Positions 18,275-27,372 of a stretch of 64,000 nucleotides of DNA are shown in pieces (within the stretch, counting starts at the first letter, position 1; each line of letters opens with the position of its first letter). The notes below the pieces were generated by a model. It searched no databases and had not been told where the DNA came from. It saw only the letters and a list, made by a program, of their open reading frames with translations. The DNA is from Bacteroidales bacterium (GTDB lineage: Bacteria > Bacteroidota > Bacteroidia > Bacteroidales > Muribaculaceae), in the NCBI GenBank assembly GCA_015061055.1, contig SUXH01000001.1:150338-214337 (forward strand), in the 5' to 3' direction. The position numbers and the translations under genes are program-made.

Positions 18275-19531
18275 ATGAGAACGATTTCATTATTGATAGT
18301 ACTTTTATTTGCCACGCAAATAACTTCAGCACAAGGTTTTAAAGAACAACTAAATCGCAATCCAAAACTTTCTGCTCATACATATCTTGCATATCCTAAT
18401 CGTAATTCCGTTATATACACTCCTGCACCCAATGGATACACCCCATTCCATATAGAGCATTATGGTAGACATGGGAGTCGTTGGTTAACAAGCCCAAAGC
18501 AATATAACCAACCTATTGAAGTTCTTGAGAAAGCAAAAAAATATGGATTCCTAACGAAAAAAGGAGAAGATGCACTTCGTAGACTGAAAATTGTGCAAAA
18601 AGCTGCCGATAAACGTGAAGGAGAACTATCGCCACTCGGAGCTGAACAACATAGAGGCATAGCTCAACGTATGTTCAGAAATTTTCCGGAAGTATTTGCC
18701 GATAGTGCAAAGATTGACGCACGTGCCACTATCGTAATACGTTGTATTTTATCTATGGAGAATGCTTGTCAAGAGCTCAAAGCACTTAATCCTAAACTTC
18801 AAATTTCTCATGATGCAAGTAATGCAGATATGTATTATATGAACTTTTATGATGACACCTATAAAGTGCTGCATGACTCTGCTCGTACATATTTTAAGCG
18901 ACTAACAGTCAATGACGTACCATACAGTGCATTCATAAATAGACTCATTTCAAATAAAGAATTTGCTCGAGATAGTATTGATGCCATTACTACGATGGAA
19001 CATATATTCGACATAGCAAGCAATATGCAGAGTCATAACTTTAATTTCGACCTTTACGACTTATTCTCTCATGATGAAATCTATGCTCTTTGGAATAAAT
19101 GGAATAAATTTTGGTATCTTGGATATGGTAATTCAGCTGAATACGGACATATACACCCATATATTCAACGAAATCTGCTCAACAACATTATAGAAAGCGC
19201 AGACAAGGCTATTGCCATCAATAAGAATAGTGCATCTTTACGATTCGGACACGAAGTTTGTGTTTTACCACTTGCTGTTCTTCTAGAACTTGGCGATTGT
19301 AACAAGCAAGCATCTTCGCTCAATAATCTCAACAACGAATGGCACGCACACGATATATTCCCTATGGCGTGTAATATTCAACTGATATTCTATCGTCACG
19401 AATCAACGAGCGATATCATAGTTAAAGCGCTTTTAAATGAAGAAGAAATTTCACTACCAATAGAAACCAATAATTATCCATATTATAATTGGAACACATT
19501 ACGTAATTATTATCTCAACAAACTAAAATAA
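18275..19531 (+). CDS. Secreted histidine-type phosphatase (clade 2, MINPP/phytase-like)
   Basis: The mature protein starts after a signal peptide ending near TSAQG (residues 1-21). The catalytic motif is RHGSR at 65-69, whose His is phosphorylated during turnover. FGHEVCVLPL late in the sequence supplies the second-half His plus an acidic proton donor, as in the HAE form of multiple inositol-polyphosphate phosphatases. At 418 aa it fits a periplasmic clade-2 histidine acid phosphatase. Bacteroides homologues of this group cleave phytate, so phytate or another phosphomonoester is the inferred substrate. The start at 18275 is fixed by the promoter at 18243-18250. Confidence 0.82.
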   Translation: MRTISLLIVLLFATQITSAQGFKEQLNRNPKLSAHTYLAYPNRNSVIYTPAPNGYTPFHIEHYGRHGSRWLTSPKQYNQPIEVLEKAKKYGFLTKKGEDALRRLKIVQKAADKREGELSPLGAEQHRGIAQRMFRNFPEVFADSAKIDARATIVIRCILSMENACQELKALNPKLQISHDASNADMYYMNFYDDTYKVLHDSARTYFKRLTVNDVPYSAFINRLISNKEFARDSIDAITTMEHIFDIASNMQSHNFNFDLYDLFSHDEIYALWNKWNKFWYLGYGNSAEYGHIHPYIQRNLLNNIIESADKAIAINKNSASLRFGHEVCVLPLAVLLELGDCNKQASSLNNLNNEWHAHDIFPMACNIQLIFYRHESTSDIIVKALLNEEEISLPIETNNYPYYNWNTLRNYYLNKLK

Positions 19532-19541
19532 CTCCAATCAT

Positions 19542-19591
19542 TATATAAATAGCAAGAAAGAACATTATGGCTCTTTCTTGCTATTTATATA
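19542..19591. terminator. Bidirectional terminator between the histidine phosphatase and fmt
   Basis: A perfect 19-bp stem pairs 19542-19560 with 19573-19591 around a 12-nt loop, between convergent genes. Confidence 0.85.
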
Positions 19592-19601
19592 TAATCAATT
19601 T

Positions 19602-20558
19602 TTAGTCAAATTTGAATCCTCTTAGGAATTCAGCAGTTGTCATACGTTTTTTACCAGCAAGTTGGAGAGATTTAATCTCTATTGAACCATCGGCACATGC
19701 AAAAGTGAGTGTATCTTTTGTAGCTGTTATTTCACCAGGATTACCTAAAACCTTTTCACTTGGCAATTCAGTTTCAAATATTTTCAAAGCATATTCTACC
19801 CCACTATAATCTTTAATTGTAGTCCAAGCTGCCGGATAAGGAGATAGACCTCGAATGTGATTATAAACTTCACGAGCCGAACGCTTGAAATCAATCTCAC
19901 AAGTATCCTTAAATATCTTAGGAGCAGGTGTTGGCTCTTCATTTTTAATCAACAATTCATCTTGCGGTATAGGTTTAACCGTTCCGGCAATAATTGCATC
20001 TACAGTCTCAACTACCATACTTGCCCCAAGAATCATCAACTTATCATGTACTACACCTACATTATCTGTTTCTGAAATCGCTATACGTTCTTGTTGAATA
20101 ATATCCCCGGTATCAATTTCATGTTTTAGAAAAAATGTAGTCACACCGGTCTCTGCATCACCATTCATCACAGCCCAATTTATTGGAGCCGCACCACGAT
20201 ATTTAGGCAATAGTGATGCGTGTAGATTAAATGTACCAAGTGGAGGCATATTCCACACCACCTCTGGCATCATTCTGAATGCAATCACTATCTGCAAATC
20301 AGCATTAAGACTGCGTAGTTCATCGACGAACTCAGTATCCTTCAGATTCGTCGGTTGCATCAGCTTCAAATTATGAGCTAATGCATATTCCTTCACTGGC
20401 GATTGATACATCTTATGCCCACGACCTGCTGGCTTATCGGGCATTGTTACCACACCAACTATATTATATCCACCCTTCACTAAGCGATCCAGACTCTCTA
20501 CCGCAAAATCAGGTGTTCCAAAGAATACAATCCTCAAACTATCCTTAGTATACGCCAT
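19602..20558 (-). CDS. fmt: Methionyl-tRNA formyltransferase
   Basis: This 318-aa enzyme formylates initiator Met-tRNA using 10-formyl-THF. The formyl-transfer core holds FFGTPDFAVESLD, LHASLLPKYRGAAPINWAVMNGD (catalytic Asn/His region) and TGVTTFFL, with a C-terminal OB-like domain. It is the last gene of a leftward operon, 41 bases after clcA, and ends at a strong shared terminator. Confidence 0.96.
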   Translation of the reverse strand: MAYTKDSLRIVFFGTPDFAVESLDRLVKGGYNIVGVVTMPDKPAGRGHKMYQSPVKEYALAHNLKLMQPTNLKDTEFVDELRSLNADLQIVIAFRMMPEVVWNMPPLGTFNLHASLLPKYRGAAPINWAVMNGDAETGVTTFFLKHEIDTGDIIQQERIAISETDNVGVVHDKLMILGASMVVETVDAIIAGTVKPIPQDELLIKNEEPTPAPKIFKDTCEIDFKRSAREVYNHIRGLSPYPAAWTTIKDYSGVEYALKIFETELPSEKVLGNPGEITATKDTLTFACADGSIEIKSLQLAGKKRMTTAEFLRGFKFD

Positions 20559-20599
20559 AATTAATAAACCCAGAAAAATTATTTGTAATTAATTTATCA

Positions 20600-22408
20600 T
20601 CATTCATATGTATATTGTTTCAACACTCTACGATATGAATTAAAAATCTTAGACTTCGACACAAAGCCTACATATTTACCACGTTCCACCACAGGAAGAT
20701 TCCATGCCTTAGTATCATCAAAAATCTTCATAACTGCGTCCATTGACTCTCCCACTTCTATCTTGGCAGGCATCGATGACATAAACTTTCGTACTCGCAT
20801 CTTATCATACAAATCGGGACGAAACATTATATTACGAATATCATCTAGCAACACCACTCCAATAAGTACATTATTAGCATCAGTTACCGGAAATAGATTT
20901 CGGTTTGATTGAGAAATAACCTCACACATTTCACGTAAAGTCATATCAGGATGAACCTCCTTAAAATCTTTTTCAATCACACTATCAATTTTCAATAAAG
21001 TCAGGACACTACGATCTTTGGCATGAGTGAGAAGTTCACCTCGTTGTGCAAGACGCTGCGTATATATACTATATGGCGAGAACAACTTGTATGTTCCGTA
21101 TGAAATGGTTGACACAATAAGTAATGGCAAGAACAAATCATATCCTCCTGTCATCTCAGCAGCCAAGAAGATTCCCATCAATGGAGCATTCATTACTGCT
21201 GACATTACTCCGGCCATTCCCATTAATGCATAGTTTTTCATCGATAATGTACTATCAATCAGACCAAGATTATTGATTAACAATGTGAAAAAGAAACCTG
21301 CAAAACAACCAATAAATAGTGACGGAGTGAATGTACCTCCACACCCGCCTCCACCATTTGTTGCACTAGTTGCAAATGCTTTAGTAAATAAAATCATACC
21401 CACAAAAGCTACAAGCAACCAAGTATTATTGCGATAATCATAAAAGATACTACCATCAAAAATTTGTGTTAAATTACCTTCGAGCATCTGATTCATCACA
21501 TTATAACCTTCGCCATATAATGGAGGAAATAAGAAAATGAGAGAACTTAAAATAATCGAACCAACTACAAATTTCAACCATGGATTCTTCAATTTACCGA
21601 ACATTTGTTCCATCATATTCAACACCTTTGAAAAATATAACGATACAAACCCACAGAAAATACCAAACAATATCACGTATGGAATGCCTGATGTATAAAA
21701 TGGTTCACTTTGAGTAAAAAATACCTCTAATTCGTAACCTGTAAAAATATATGCTACAGTTGCTCCTGCGACCGATGCAATCATTAAAGGCATTACCGAA
21801 CCGGCAGTTAAATCAATCATCAACACTTCCACTGTAAAGAGCATTCCTGCTATCGGGGCTTTGAAAATACCGGCAATACCTGCCGATGCACCACACCCAA
21901 CCAAAAGCATAAGCAAACGTGGAGATAATCGGAAAAGACTGCCCAAGTTGGAACCTATAGCAGCTCCGGTATATACAATTGGACTTTCGGCTCCTACCGA
22001 ACCTCCAAACCCAATGGTTACAGAACTTGCAATAACCGATGAATAAATGTTATGTGGTTTTAGACGACTCTTATTTTGTGACAATGCATACAACACACGA
22101 GTAACACCATGTGATATATTATCACGCACAACATAGCGTACAAATATTCCTGCTAGAAGAATCCCTATCACAGGATAAATCAAATAATTGTAATTATAGT
22201 TACTTATTTCTATATGTGCAGTAAGAAACCCTGACAAATTGTGTATTAAATCTTTTAATAATAATGCAGCAAATCCACCAGCTACTCCTACCACTAATGC
22301 AAGTATCAGTATAAATGTTTTTTCTTTTACATGTTTCTCTCGCCACTGAAGTATTTTCATAAACCACTGACTGATTATACTGCCTTCTTTACTATCCAAC
22401 TTTTGCAT
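20600..22408 (-). CDS. clcA: ClC family chloride channel/antiporter with CBS pair
   Basis: This 602-aa inner-membrane anion transporter has about ten membrane segments in residues 30-440. The ion-pathway motif appears as GSVGAESPIVYTG (the gating Glu in the usual GxExP form). GGGCGGTFTPSLFIG is the second selectivity loop. Two CBS domains follow (about 465-600), which in this family bind adenine nucleotides and tune gating. Whether it is a channel or a Cl-/H+ antiporter cannot be decided here. It is cotranscribed with fmt and starts 9 bases after the sugar transferase gene. Confidence 0.9.
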   Translation of the reverse strand: MQKLDSKEGSIISQWFMKILQWREKHVKEKTFILILALVVGVAGGFAALLLKDLIHNLSGFLTAHIEISNYNYNYLIYPVIGILLAGIFVRYVVRDNISHGVTRVLYALSQNKSRLKPHNIYSSVIASSVTIGFGGSVGAESPIVYTGAAIGSNLGSLFRLSPRLLMLLVGCGASAGIAGIFKAPIAGMLFTVEVLMIDLTAGSVMPLMIASVAGATVAYIFTGYELEVFFTQSEPFYTSGIPYVILFGIFCGFVSLYFSKVLNMMEQMFGKLKNPWLKFVVGSIILSSLIFLFPPLYGEGYNVMNQMLEGNLTQIFDGSIFYDYRNNTWLLVAFVGMILFTKAFATSATNGGGGCGGTFTPSLFIGCFAGFFFTLLINNLGLIDSTLSMKNYALMGMAGVMSAVMNAPLMGIFLAAEMTGGYDLFLPLLIVSTISYGTYKLFSPYSIYTQRLAQRGELLTHAKDRSVLTLLKIDSVIEKDFKEVHPDMTLREMCEVISQSNRNLFPVTDANNVLIGVVLLDDIRNIMFRPDLYDKMRVRKFMSSMPAKIEVGESMDAVMKIFDDTKAWNLPVVERGKYVGFVSKSKIFNSYRRVLKQYTYE

Positions 22409-22417
22409 ATTGTCAAT

Positions 22418-23839
22418 CTAAATCCCTTTACCTGTTAATACTATCTTAATTGTATATATTAAAATCTTAATATCATTTGCTATCGACATATTTTCAAGAT
22501 ATAATAAATCATATCTAAAACGAGCTACCATTTCTTCAACATTCCTGGCATATCCATATTTGACCATACCCATTGATGTAATGCCGGGTCTCACTTGAAA
22601 CAATAATGAATATAAGGGAGCTTCTTTTGTTATTTTTTCCACAAAATATTGTCTTTCTGGACGTGGACCTACAAGCGACATATCTCCTACAAGTACATTC
22701 CAAAATTGAGGAAGTTCATCAATTCGATATTTTCTCAAAAATTGACCAATTTTTGTTATTCTATTATCATATTCACTCGATAATGCAGGAAATCCATCAG
22801 CTTCTGCATTCTCAACCATCGTACGAAATTTATATATAACAAATTTCTTATAATGATAGCCCACACGTTCCTGCTTATATATTACATTTCCTTTCGAATC
22901 AAATTTTACTAATATACCAATTACTAACATTATTGGAGAAAGCAAAATCAATGCTATAAATGAGATAATAATATCAGCCATTCGCTTCACATTCTTCTCA
23001 AATTCTGTCATACCGCAACTTGATATATCAACAAGTGGCTCTCCTCGCAAATTTGACAAGCGCATTCTACCCACTAATATCGTATATATATCCGGAGAAA
23101 CCTTTATCGGCAGTCCTAAACCATACAGGCTGTTCACAATATCCATAGAAGATGCTACATCTTTTTTATCAGGAACGACAATTAGTTCTTTTACATCTTC
23201 ATTTTCACATGTTGACTTAAGGTTCTCCAACTTGTACAATGGTGTTGCATCTTGTGAACATATATCACCATTTATCTGTACATAACCAACTATATTATAG
23301 CTCAAATAAGATCCTTTTTTGCTTAGATGTTTTCCTAATTGAATTGCTTTCTCACTCGAACCTATTATAATTGCATTATACTTCCATTCTCCTGATTCAA
23401 ATCTTTTATTAGAAACTCTCGTTATTATAAAACGAATAAAGAACGTAAATACGAATAATATAGTTAGTAATATCAATAGCAATTCATAATTTGTTCCTCG
23501 TTGATCAAGAATAACATCATTTATAAGAGCTATGAAAAATATTACTAACGTATTAGTCACTGATGAAAAAAATGTAGTAATGAAATTCTGTATGTGTGAT
23601 TTTCTGAATACATCATTATAAAACCCTGATATCCAATGTACGGCAAGCATCAGTAATGGAAAGACCACTTCTCCAAGTAGTACCATTTTTGATGTAATAA
23701 ATGCTTCAAGGCTTGAAAACTCATATAAAGCTCTACCTCCTACATAGTATCGTACAATATTGAATATAGTCCATGCCACAATTGACGACATCATATCGCC
23801 AATTATATATCGTGTACGTTGTTTAGACTTACTAATCAC
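22418..23839 (-). CDS. Polyprenyl glycosylphosphotransferase (undecaprenyl-phosphate sugar transferase)
   Basis: This 473-aa membrane enzyme transfers a sugar-1-phosphate from an NDP-sugar to undecaprenyl phosphate, the first step of exopolysaccharide or O-antigen repeat assembly. Four hydrophobic segments lie in residues 1-140, followed by a nucleotide-binding-like domain (AIIIGSSEKAIQLG). The C-terminal bacterial sugar transferase domain starts near 283 (KRMADIIISFIALILLSP). It holds KFRTMV and LRKYRIDELPQFWNVL...GDMSLVGPRPE, which include the catalytic Asp-Glu region. No other glycosyltransferases are nearby, so the sugar is unknown. It lies 4 bases after tsaC and 9 before clcA. Confidence 0.9.
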   Translation of the reverse strand: MISKSKQRTRYIIGDMMSSIVAWTIFNIVRYYVGGRALYEFSSLEAFITSKMVLLGEVVFPLLMLAVHWISGFYNDVFRKSHIQNFITTFFSSVTNTLVIFFIALINDVILDQRGTNYELLLILLTILFVFTFFIRFIITRVSNKRFESGEWKYNAIIIGSSEKAIQLGKHLSKKGSYLSYNIVGYVQINGDICSQDATPLYKLENLKSTCENEDVKELIVVPDKKDVASSMDIVNSLYGLGLPIKVSPDIYTILVGRMRLSNLRGEPLVDISSCGMTEFEKNVKRMADIIISFIALILLSPIMLVIGILVKFDSKGNVIYKQERVGYHYKKFVIYKFRTMVENAEADGFPALSSEYDNRITKIGQFLRKYRIDELPQFWNVLVGDMSLVGPRPERQYFVEKITKEAPLYSLLFQVRPGITSMGMVKYGYARNVEEMVARFRYDLLYLENMSIANDIKILIYTIKIVLTGKGI

Positions 23840-23843
23840 AAGC

Positions 23844-24407
23844 TTATTTTCTTATTATTTTTATTGTAGCATCTGAACCAAGTCTTATTATACTTGATGC
23901 TCTTTTTTTACTATTATCATTCCTGCGATAATTAACAACATAATCTACTCCGTCAATTATCTCCTTTGTTATCTCACTAAATATTGAAGGCGAAGGCTTT
24001 CCGCTAATATTAGCTGATGTCGATACTATTGGACGACGGAATTTTCGACATAAAGCTTGCGAAAAGGCCTCATTGGAAACTCGTATTCCAACACTATTAT
24101 TTTCACCAAGCAGATTAGGAGCAAGATTATAAGCTCCATCATAAATTATTGTAAGTGGATTTGTTGCCACTTCCATCAAATCATATGCAATCTCTGGCAG
24201 GTCACGTACATATCTGTCGAGATTATTTACACTATCAAGTAACACAAGCATTGCCTTGTTATCTTCTCTACGCTTAAGTTCATATACTTTCCTAACTGCA
24301 TCGGCATTGGTGGCATCACAACCTATACCCCATATAGTATCAGTGGGATAAAGTATTACCCCACCTCTATTCAACACTTCAATACATTTCTTTATATCTT
24401 CTTCCAT
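23844..24407 (-). CDS. tsaC: L-threonylcarbamoyladenylate synthase (YrdC/Sua5 type)
   Basis: This enzyme makes threonylcarbamoyl-AMP from Thr, bicarbonate and ATP for the t6A37 tRNA modification. At 187 aa it is the short YrdC form without a Sua5 C-terminal domain. The nucleotide/substrate patches LYPTDTIWGIGCDA and KRREDNKAMLVL (KxR) and the RRPIVSTSANISG loop are present. Its partner gene tsaB is at 50885-51571. It heads the operon and has its own promoter box at 24430-24437. Confidence 0.92.
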   Translation of the reverse strand: MEEDIKKCIEVLNRGGVILYPTDTIWGIGCDATNADAVRKVYELKRREDNKAMLVLLDSVNNLDRYVRDLPEIAYDLMEVATNPLTIIYDGAYNLAPNLLGENNSVGIRVSNEAFSQALCRKFRRPIVSTSANISGKPSPSIFSEITKEIIDGVDYVVNYRRNDNSKKRASSIIRLGSDATIKIIRK

Positions 24408-24429
24408 TAAAAGTCGTATTTTATGAAAA

Positions 24430-24437
24430 CAAAGATA
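24430..24437 (-). promoter_or_regulatory. -7 promoter box of the tsaC-clcA-fmt operon
   Basis: CAAAGATA reads TATCTTTG on the minus strand, 22 bases upstream of the tsaC start. Confidence 0.65.
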
Positions 24438-24503
24438 ACATCTTTTTTAATACAATTGAAGAAAAATATCAAAAACTTAATTTCTTGCCACAGATAAATA
24501 TTG

Positions 24504-24511
24504 TATCTTTG
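24504..24511 (+). promoter_or_regulatory. -7 promoter box of the amylase gene
   Basis: TATCTTTG matches TAnnTTTG, 34 bases before the ATG at 24546. It diverges from the tsaC promoter. Confidence 0.65.
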
Positions 24512-24545
24512 TGAAAATATTTAAAATTTAATTGAGTTTTCCTAT

Positions 24546-26255
24546 ATGAAACCCATAATTTATCAATTATTTCCAAGATTATTTACTAATACCTGCTCCT
24601 CGTGTGTCCCCAATGGAACAATAGAGCAAAATGGTGTAGGTAAAATGAATCAAATCAACAATAAGTTACTTAAATCAATTAAAGAACTAGGGGTAACTCA
24701 TATATGGTACACAGGCATAATAGAACATGCTACTAAAACCGATTACTCGGCATATGGTATAACGCCTGATAACCCTTATGTTGTGAAGGGTAATGCAGGA
24801 AGTCCGTATGCAATCAAAGACTATTACGATATCGATCCAGATATTGCAGAAGATATCCCCAATAGGATGAAGGAATTTGAGGATCTTGTGGCACGCACAC
24901 ACGATAATGGGATGAAAGTAATTATTGATTTTGTTCCTAATCACGTTGCACGCCAATATCACTCTGACGTAAAGCCTCAAGGTATTGAGGATTTGGGAGT
25001 TAACGACAACCCTAATATGATGTTTGCACCCAACAACAACTTCTATTACATTACACGACAAGTATTCTCTCCTCAATTTGATCTCGGTACAGGGAAAGAC
25101 GCATACTTTGAATTCCCTGCAAAAGCTACAGGCAATGATTGTTTCTCGGCATTTCCTTCTGTTAATGATTGGTATGAAACCGTAAAATTGAACTATGGTG
25201 TCGACTATGGCAATGGTTCTCGACATTTCGACCCAATACCCGACACTTGGTTCAAAATGGTTAATATACTCAGGTTTTGGGCATCAAAAGGTATTGATGC
25301 ATTCAGATGTGATATGGTTTTTATGGTACCTGTTGAGTTTTGGGGATGGGCTATTCCTCTTGTTAAAGAAAAATATCCACATATAAAATTCATTGCAGAA
25401 ATCTATGATGTAAGCATCTATCGCGATTATATTTATAATGGTCACTTCGACTACTTATATGATAAAGTCTCTCTTTATGATACATTGCGTGGAGTACAAT
25501 GTAATAACATATCGGCTGCATCAATCACAAGTTGTTGGCAAACAGTCGACGGTATCAATGATAATATGCTGAATTTCTTAGAAAATCATGATGAGCAACG
25601 TTTTGCGTCTAAACAATATGCCGGTAACGCGGCAATTGTTACCCCATCACTTGTTGTGAGTGCAACAATAAATCGCGCTCCTATGATGATTTATCAAGGA
25701 CAGGAATTAGGGGAAAAAGGTGCCGATGCCGAAGGGTTTAGTGGTTATGACGGACGTACCACTATTTTCGACTATTGGAGTATACCAACAATAAATCGAT
25801 GGTATAATAACGGAAAATGTGACAACAAACTTCTTTCTGAAGAAGAAATTAAATTACGCAATCTTTACAAACACATTCTCACTTTATGTAATAAAGAAAA
25901 AGCAATCTGCAAAGGCCATTTTTTCGATTTAATGTATGTTAACTACAATAATGTAAATCCACATCGCCACTATACATATCTACGTCATTTTGAAGACGAA
26001 ACTCTTCTTATTGCAGTAAACTTTGGGGATGAGAAAGCTAATATTAGCATCAACATTCCTGCCCATGCCTTCGATTTCCTTAAAATCATTCAAGGTGATT
26101 ACAATGGAAATGAACTTTTAAGTGGAGAGAAAGGTAAATTCGAACTTTCAACATCTAATCCTTTTAATACTGTGATTGAGCCATTTAGTGCAGTTATTTG
26201 GAAACTAACTCCAAGAAAGTCGAAAAAAGTGCAAAAAAAATACGCATTAACATAG
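24546..26255 (+). CDS. GH13 alpha-amylase family glycoside hydrolase, cytoplasmic
   Basis: This 569-aa (beta/alpha)8 enzyme acts on alpha-glucans. The four conserved regions are visible: VIIDFVPNHVAR; the nucleophile D256 in AFRCDMVF; the acid/base E285 in FIAEIYDV; and D349 in FLENHDEQRF. There is no signal peptide, so it likely acts in the cytoplasm on glycogen or maltodextrin. The C-terminal 80 residues form the usual beta domain. The exact specificity (amylase, trehalose-type or oligo-glucosidase) cannot be assigned. It has its own promoter and is not in a SusCD-type locus. Confidence 0.88.
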   Translation: MKPIIYQLFPRLFTNTCSSCVPNGTIEQNGVGKMNQINNKLLKSIKELGVTHIWYTGIIEHATKTDYSAYGITPDNPYVVKGNAGSPYAIKDYYDIDPDIAEDIPNRMKEFEDLVARTHDNGMKVIIDFVPNHVARQYHSDVKPQGIEDLGVNDNPNMMFAPNNNFYYITRQVFSPQFDLGTGKDAYFEFPAKATGNDCFSAFPSVNDWYETVKLNYGVDYGNGSRHFDPIPDTWFKMVNILRFWASKGIDAFRCDMVFMVPVEFWGWAIPLVKEKYPHIKFIAEIYDVSIYRDYIYNGHFDYLYDKVSLYDTLRGVQCNNISAASITSCWQTVDGINDNMLNFLENHDEQRFASKQYAGNAAIVTPSLVVSATINRAPMMIYQGQELGEKGADAEGFSGYDGRTTIFDYWSIPTINRWYNNGKCDNKLLSEEEIKLRNLYKHILTLCNKEKAICKGHFFDLMYVNYNNVNPHRHYTYLRHFEDETLLIAVNFGDEKANISINIPAHAFDFLKIIQGDYNGNELLSGEKGKFELSTSNPFNTVIEPFSAVIWKLTPRKSKKVQKKYALT

Positions 26256-26275
26256 GCATACAACTAAAAAAGTAC

Positions 26276-26283
26276 TAATTTTG
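26276..26283 (+). promoter_or_regulatory. -7 promoter box of prs
   Basis: TAATTTTG matches TAnnTTTG, 36 bases before the prs ATG. Confidence 0.6.
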
Positions 26284-26319
26284 CAGAAATTATATAAAAT
26301 ATTCCAACTATAACATATT

Positions 26320-27261
26320 ATGAGCAACTCACCAAAAATTAAAGTTTTCAGCGGTACTAATTCACGTTATATGGCTGAAGAAATTTGTAAAGAATTAGGT
26401 ATAGAATTGGGTAAAATGAATATTCAATATTTCGCCGATGGGGAATTTGAAGTTTGTTTTGAAGAATCGATTCGAGGTTGTGAAGTTTATCTTGTACAAT
26501 CAACATTCCCTAATGGCGATAACCTTATGGAATTACTCTTGATGATTGATGCTGCAAAGCGTGCTTCAGCAAAATCAGTTATCGCTGTTATGCCTTATTT
26601 CGGTTGGGCAAGACAAGACCGCAAGGACAAGCCGCGTGTTTCTATCGCAGCAAAACTTGTTGCCGATCTTCTTAGCACTGCAGGTATTGACCGCCTTATT
26701 ACAATGGACTTGCATGCTGATCAGATACAAGGTTTCTTCAACGTACCTGTTGATCATTTGTATGCCTCTTCATGTTTCATTCCATACATTCAATCTCTTA
26801 ATTTGAAAGATTTAGTCATTGCTTCACCTGACGTAGGGGGAGCTAAACGTGCTAATTCTTATGCAAAATATCTTAACACACCTCTTGTACTTTGCCATAA
26901 GCAACGTGCTAAAGCGAATGTTGTTGAAACTATGACTATTATTGGTGATGTTGAAAATAAAGACGTGATTATCGTTGATGATATGGTTGATACTGCTGGC
27001 ACAATATGCAAAGCAGCTCAATTAATGATTGATAATGGAGCTCGTTCCGTACGAGCATTGGCTTCACACGCTATTATGAGTGATCCAGCATCTGAACGTG
27101 TTCAAAATAGTCCGCTAACTGAAATGATTTTCACAAACAGCATACCTTACTCTAAGGGTTGCACAAAGTGTAACATTTTAAGTGTTGCTCCTCTATTTGC
27201 CGATACTATTCGTCGAGTACATAATTTTGAATCAATCAGTTCACAATATTTGATAAAGTAA
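26320..27261 (+). CDS. prs: Ribose-phosphate pyrophosphokinase (PRPP synthetase)
   Basis: This enzyme makes PRPP from ribose 5-phosphate and ATP for purine, pyrimidine, NAD, His and Trp synthesis. At 313 aa it has the standard class I length. The flexible loop region (GWARQDRKDKPR), the DLHADQIQGFF metal/ATP motif and the PRPP-binding loop VDDMVDTAGT are present. It is monocistronic and ends at a clear terminator at 27297-27332. Confidence 0.97.
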   Translation: MSNSPKIKVFSGTNSRYMAEEICKELGIELGKMNIQYFADGEFEVCFEESIRGCEVYLVQSTFPNGDNLMELLLMIDAAKRASAKSVIAVMPYFGWARQDRKDKPRVSIAAKLVADLLSTAGIDRLITMDLHADQIQGFFNVPVDHLYASSCFIPYIQSLNLKDLVIASPDVGGAKRANSYAKYLNTPLVLCHKQRAKANVVETMTIIGDVENKDVIIVDDMVDTAGTICKAAQLMIDNGARSVRALASHAIMSDPASERVQNSPLTEMIFTNSIPYSKGCTKCNILSVAPLFADTIRRVHNFESISSQYLIK

Positions 27262-27296
27262 TTTTCTATTTAGATTTAGAATATCACATTCTTATC

Positions 27297-27332
27297 ATAG
27301 TTCGGCATTCATATAGCCGAACTATTTTTTTA
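27297..27332 (+). terminator. Terminator of prs
   Basis: A perfect 10-bp stem (27297-27306 with 27316-27325), a 9-nt loop and an 8-nt T-run. Confidence 0.85.
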
Positions 27333-27372
27333 TCATAATTGTTGTAGTCAAAGAATATTTAATTACAATATT

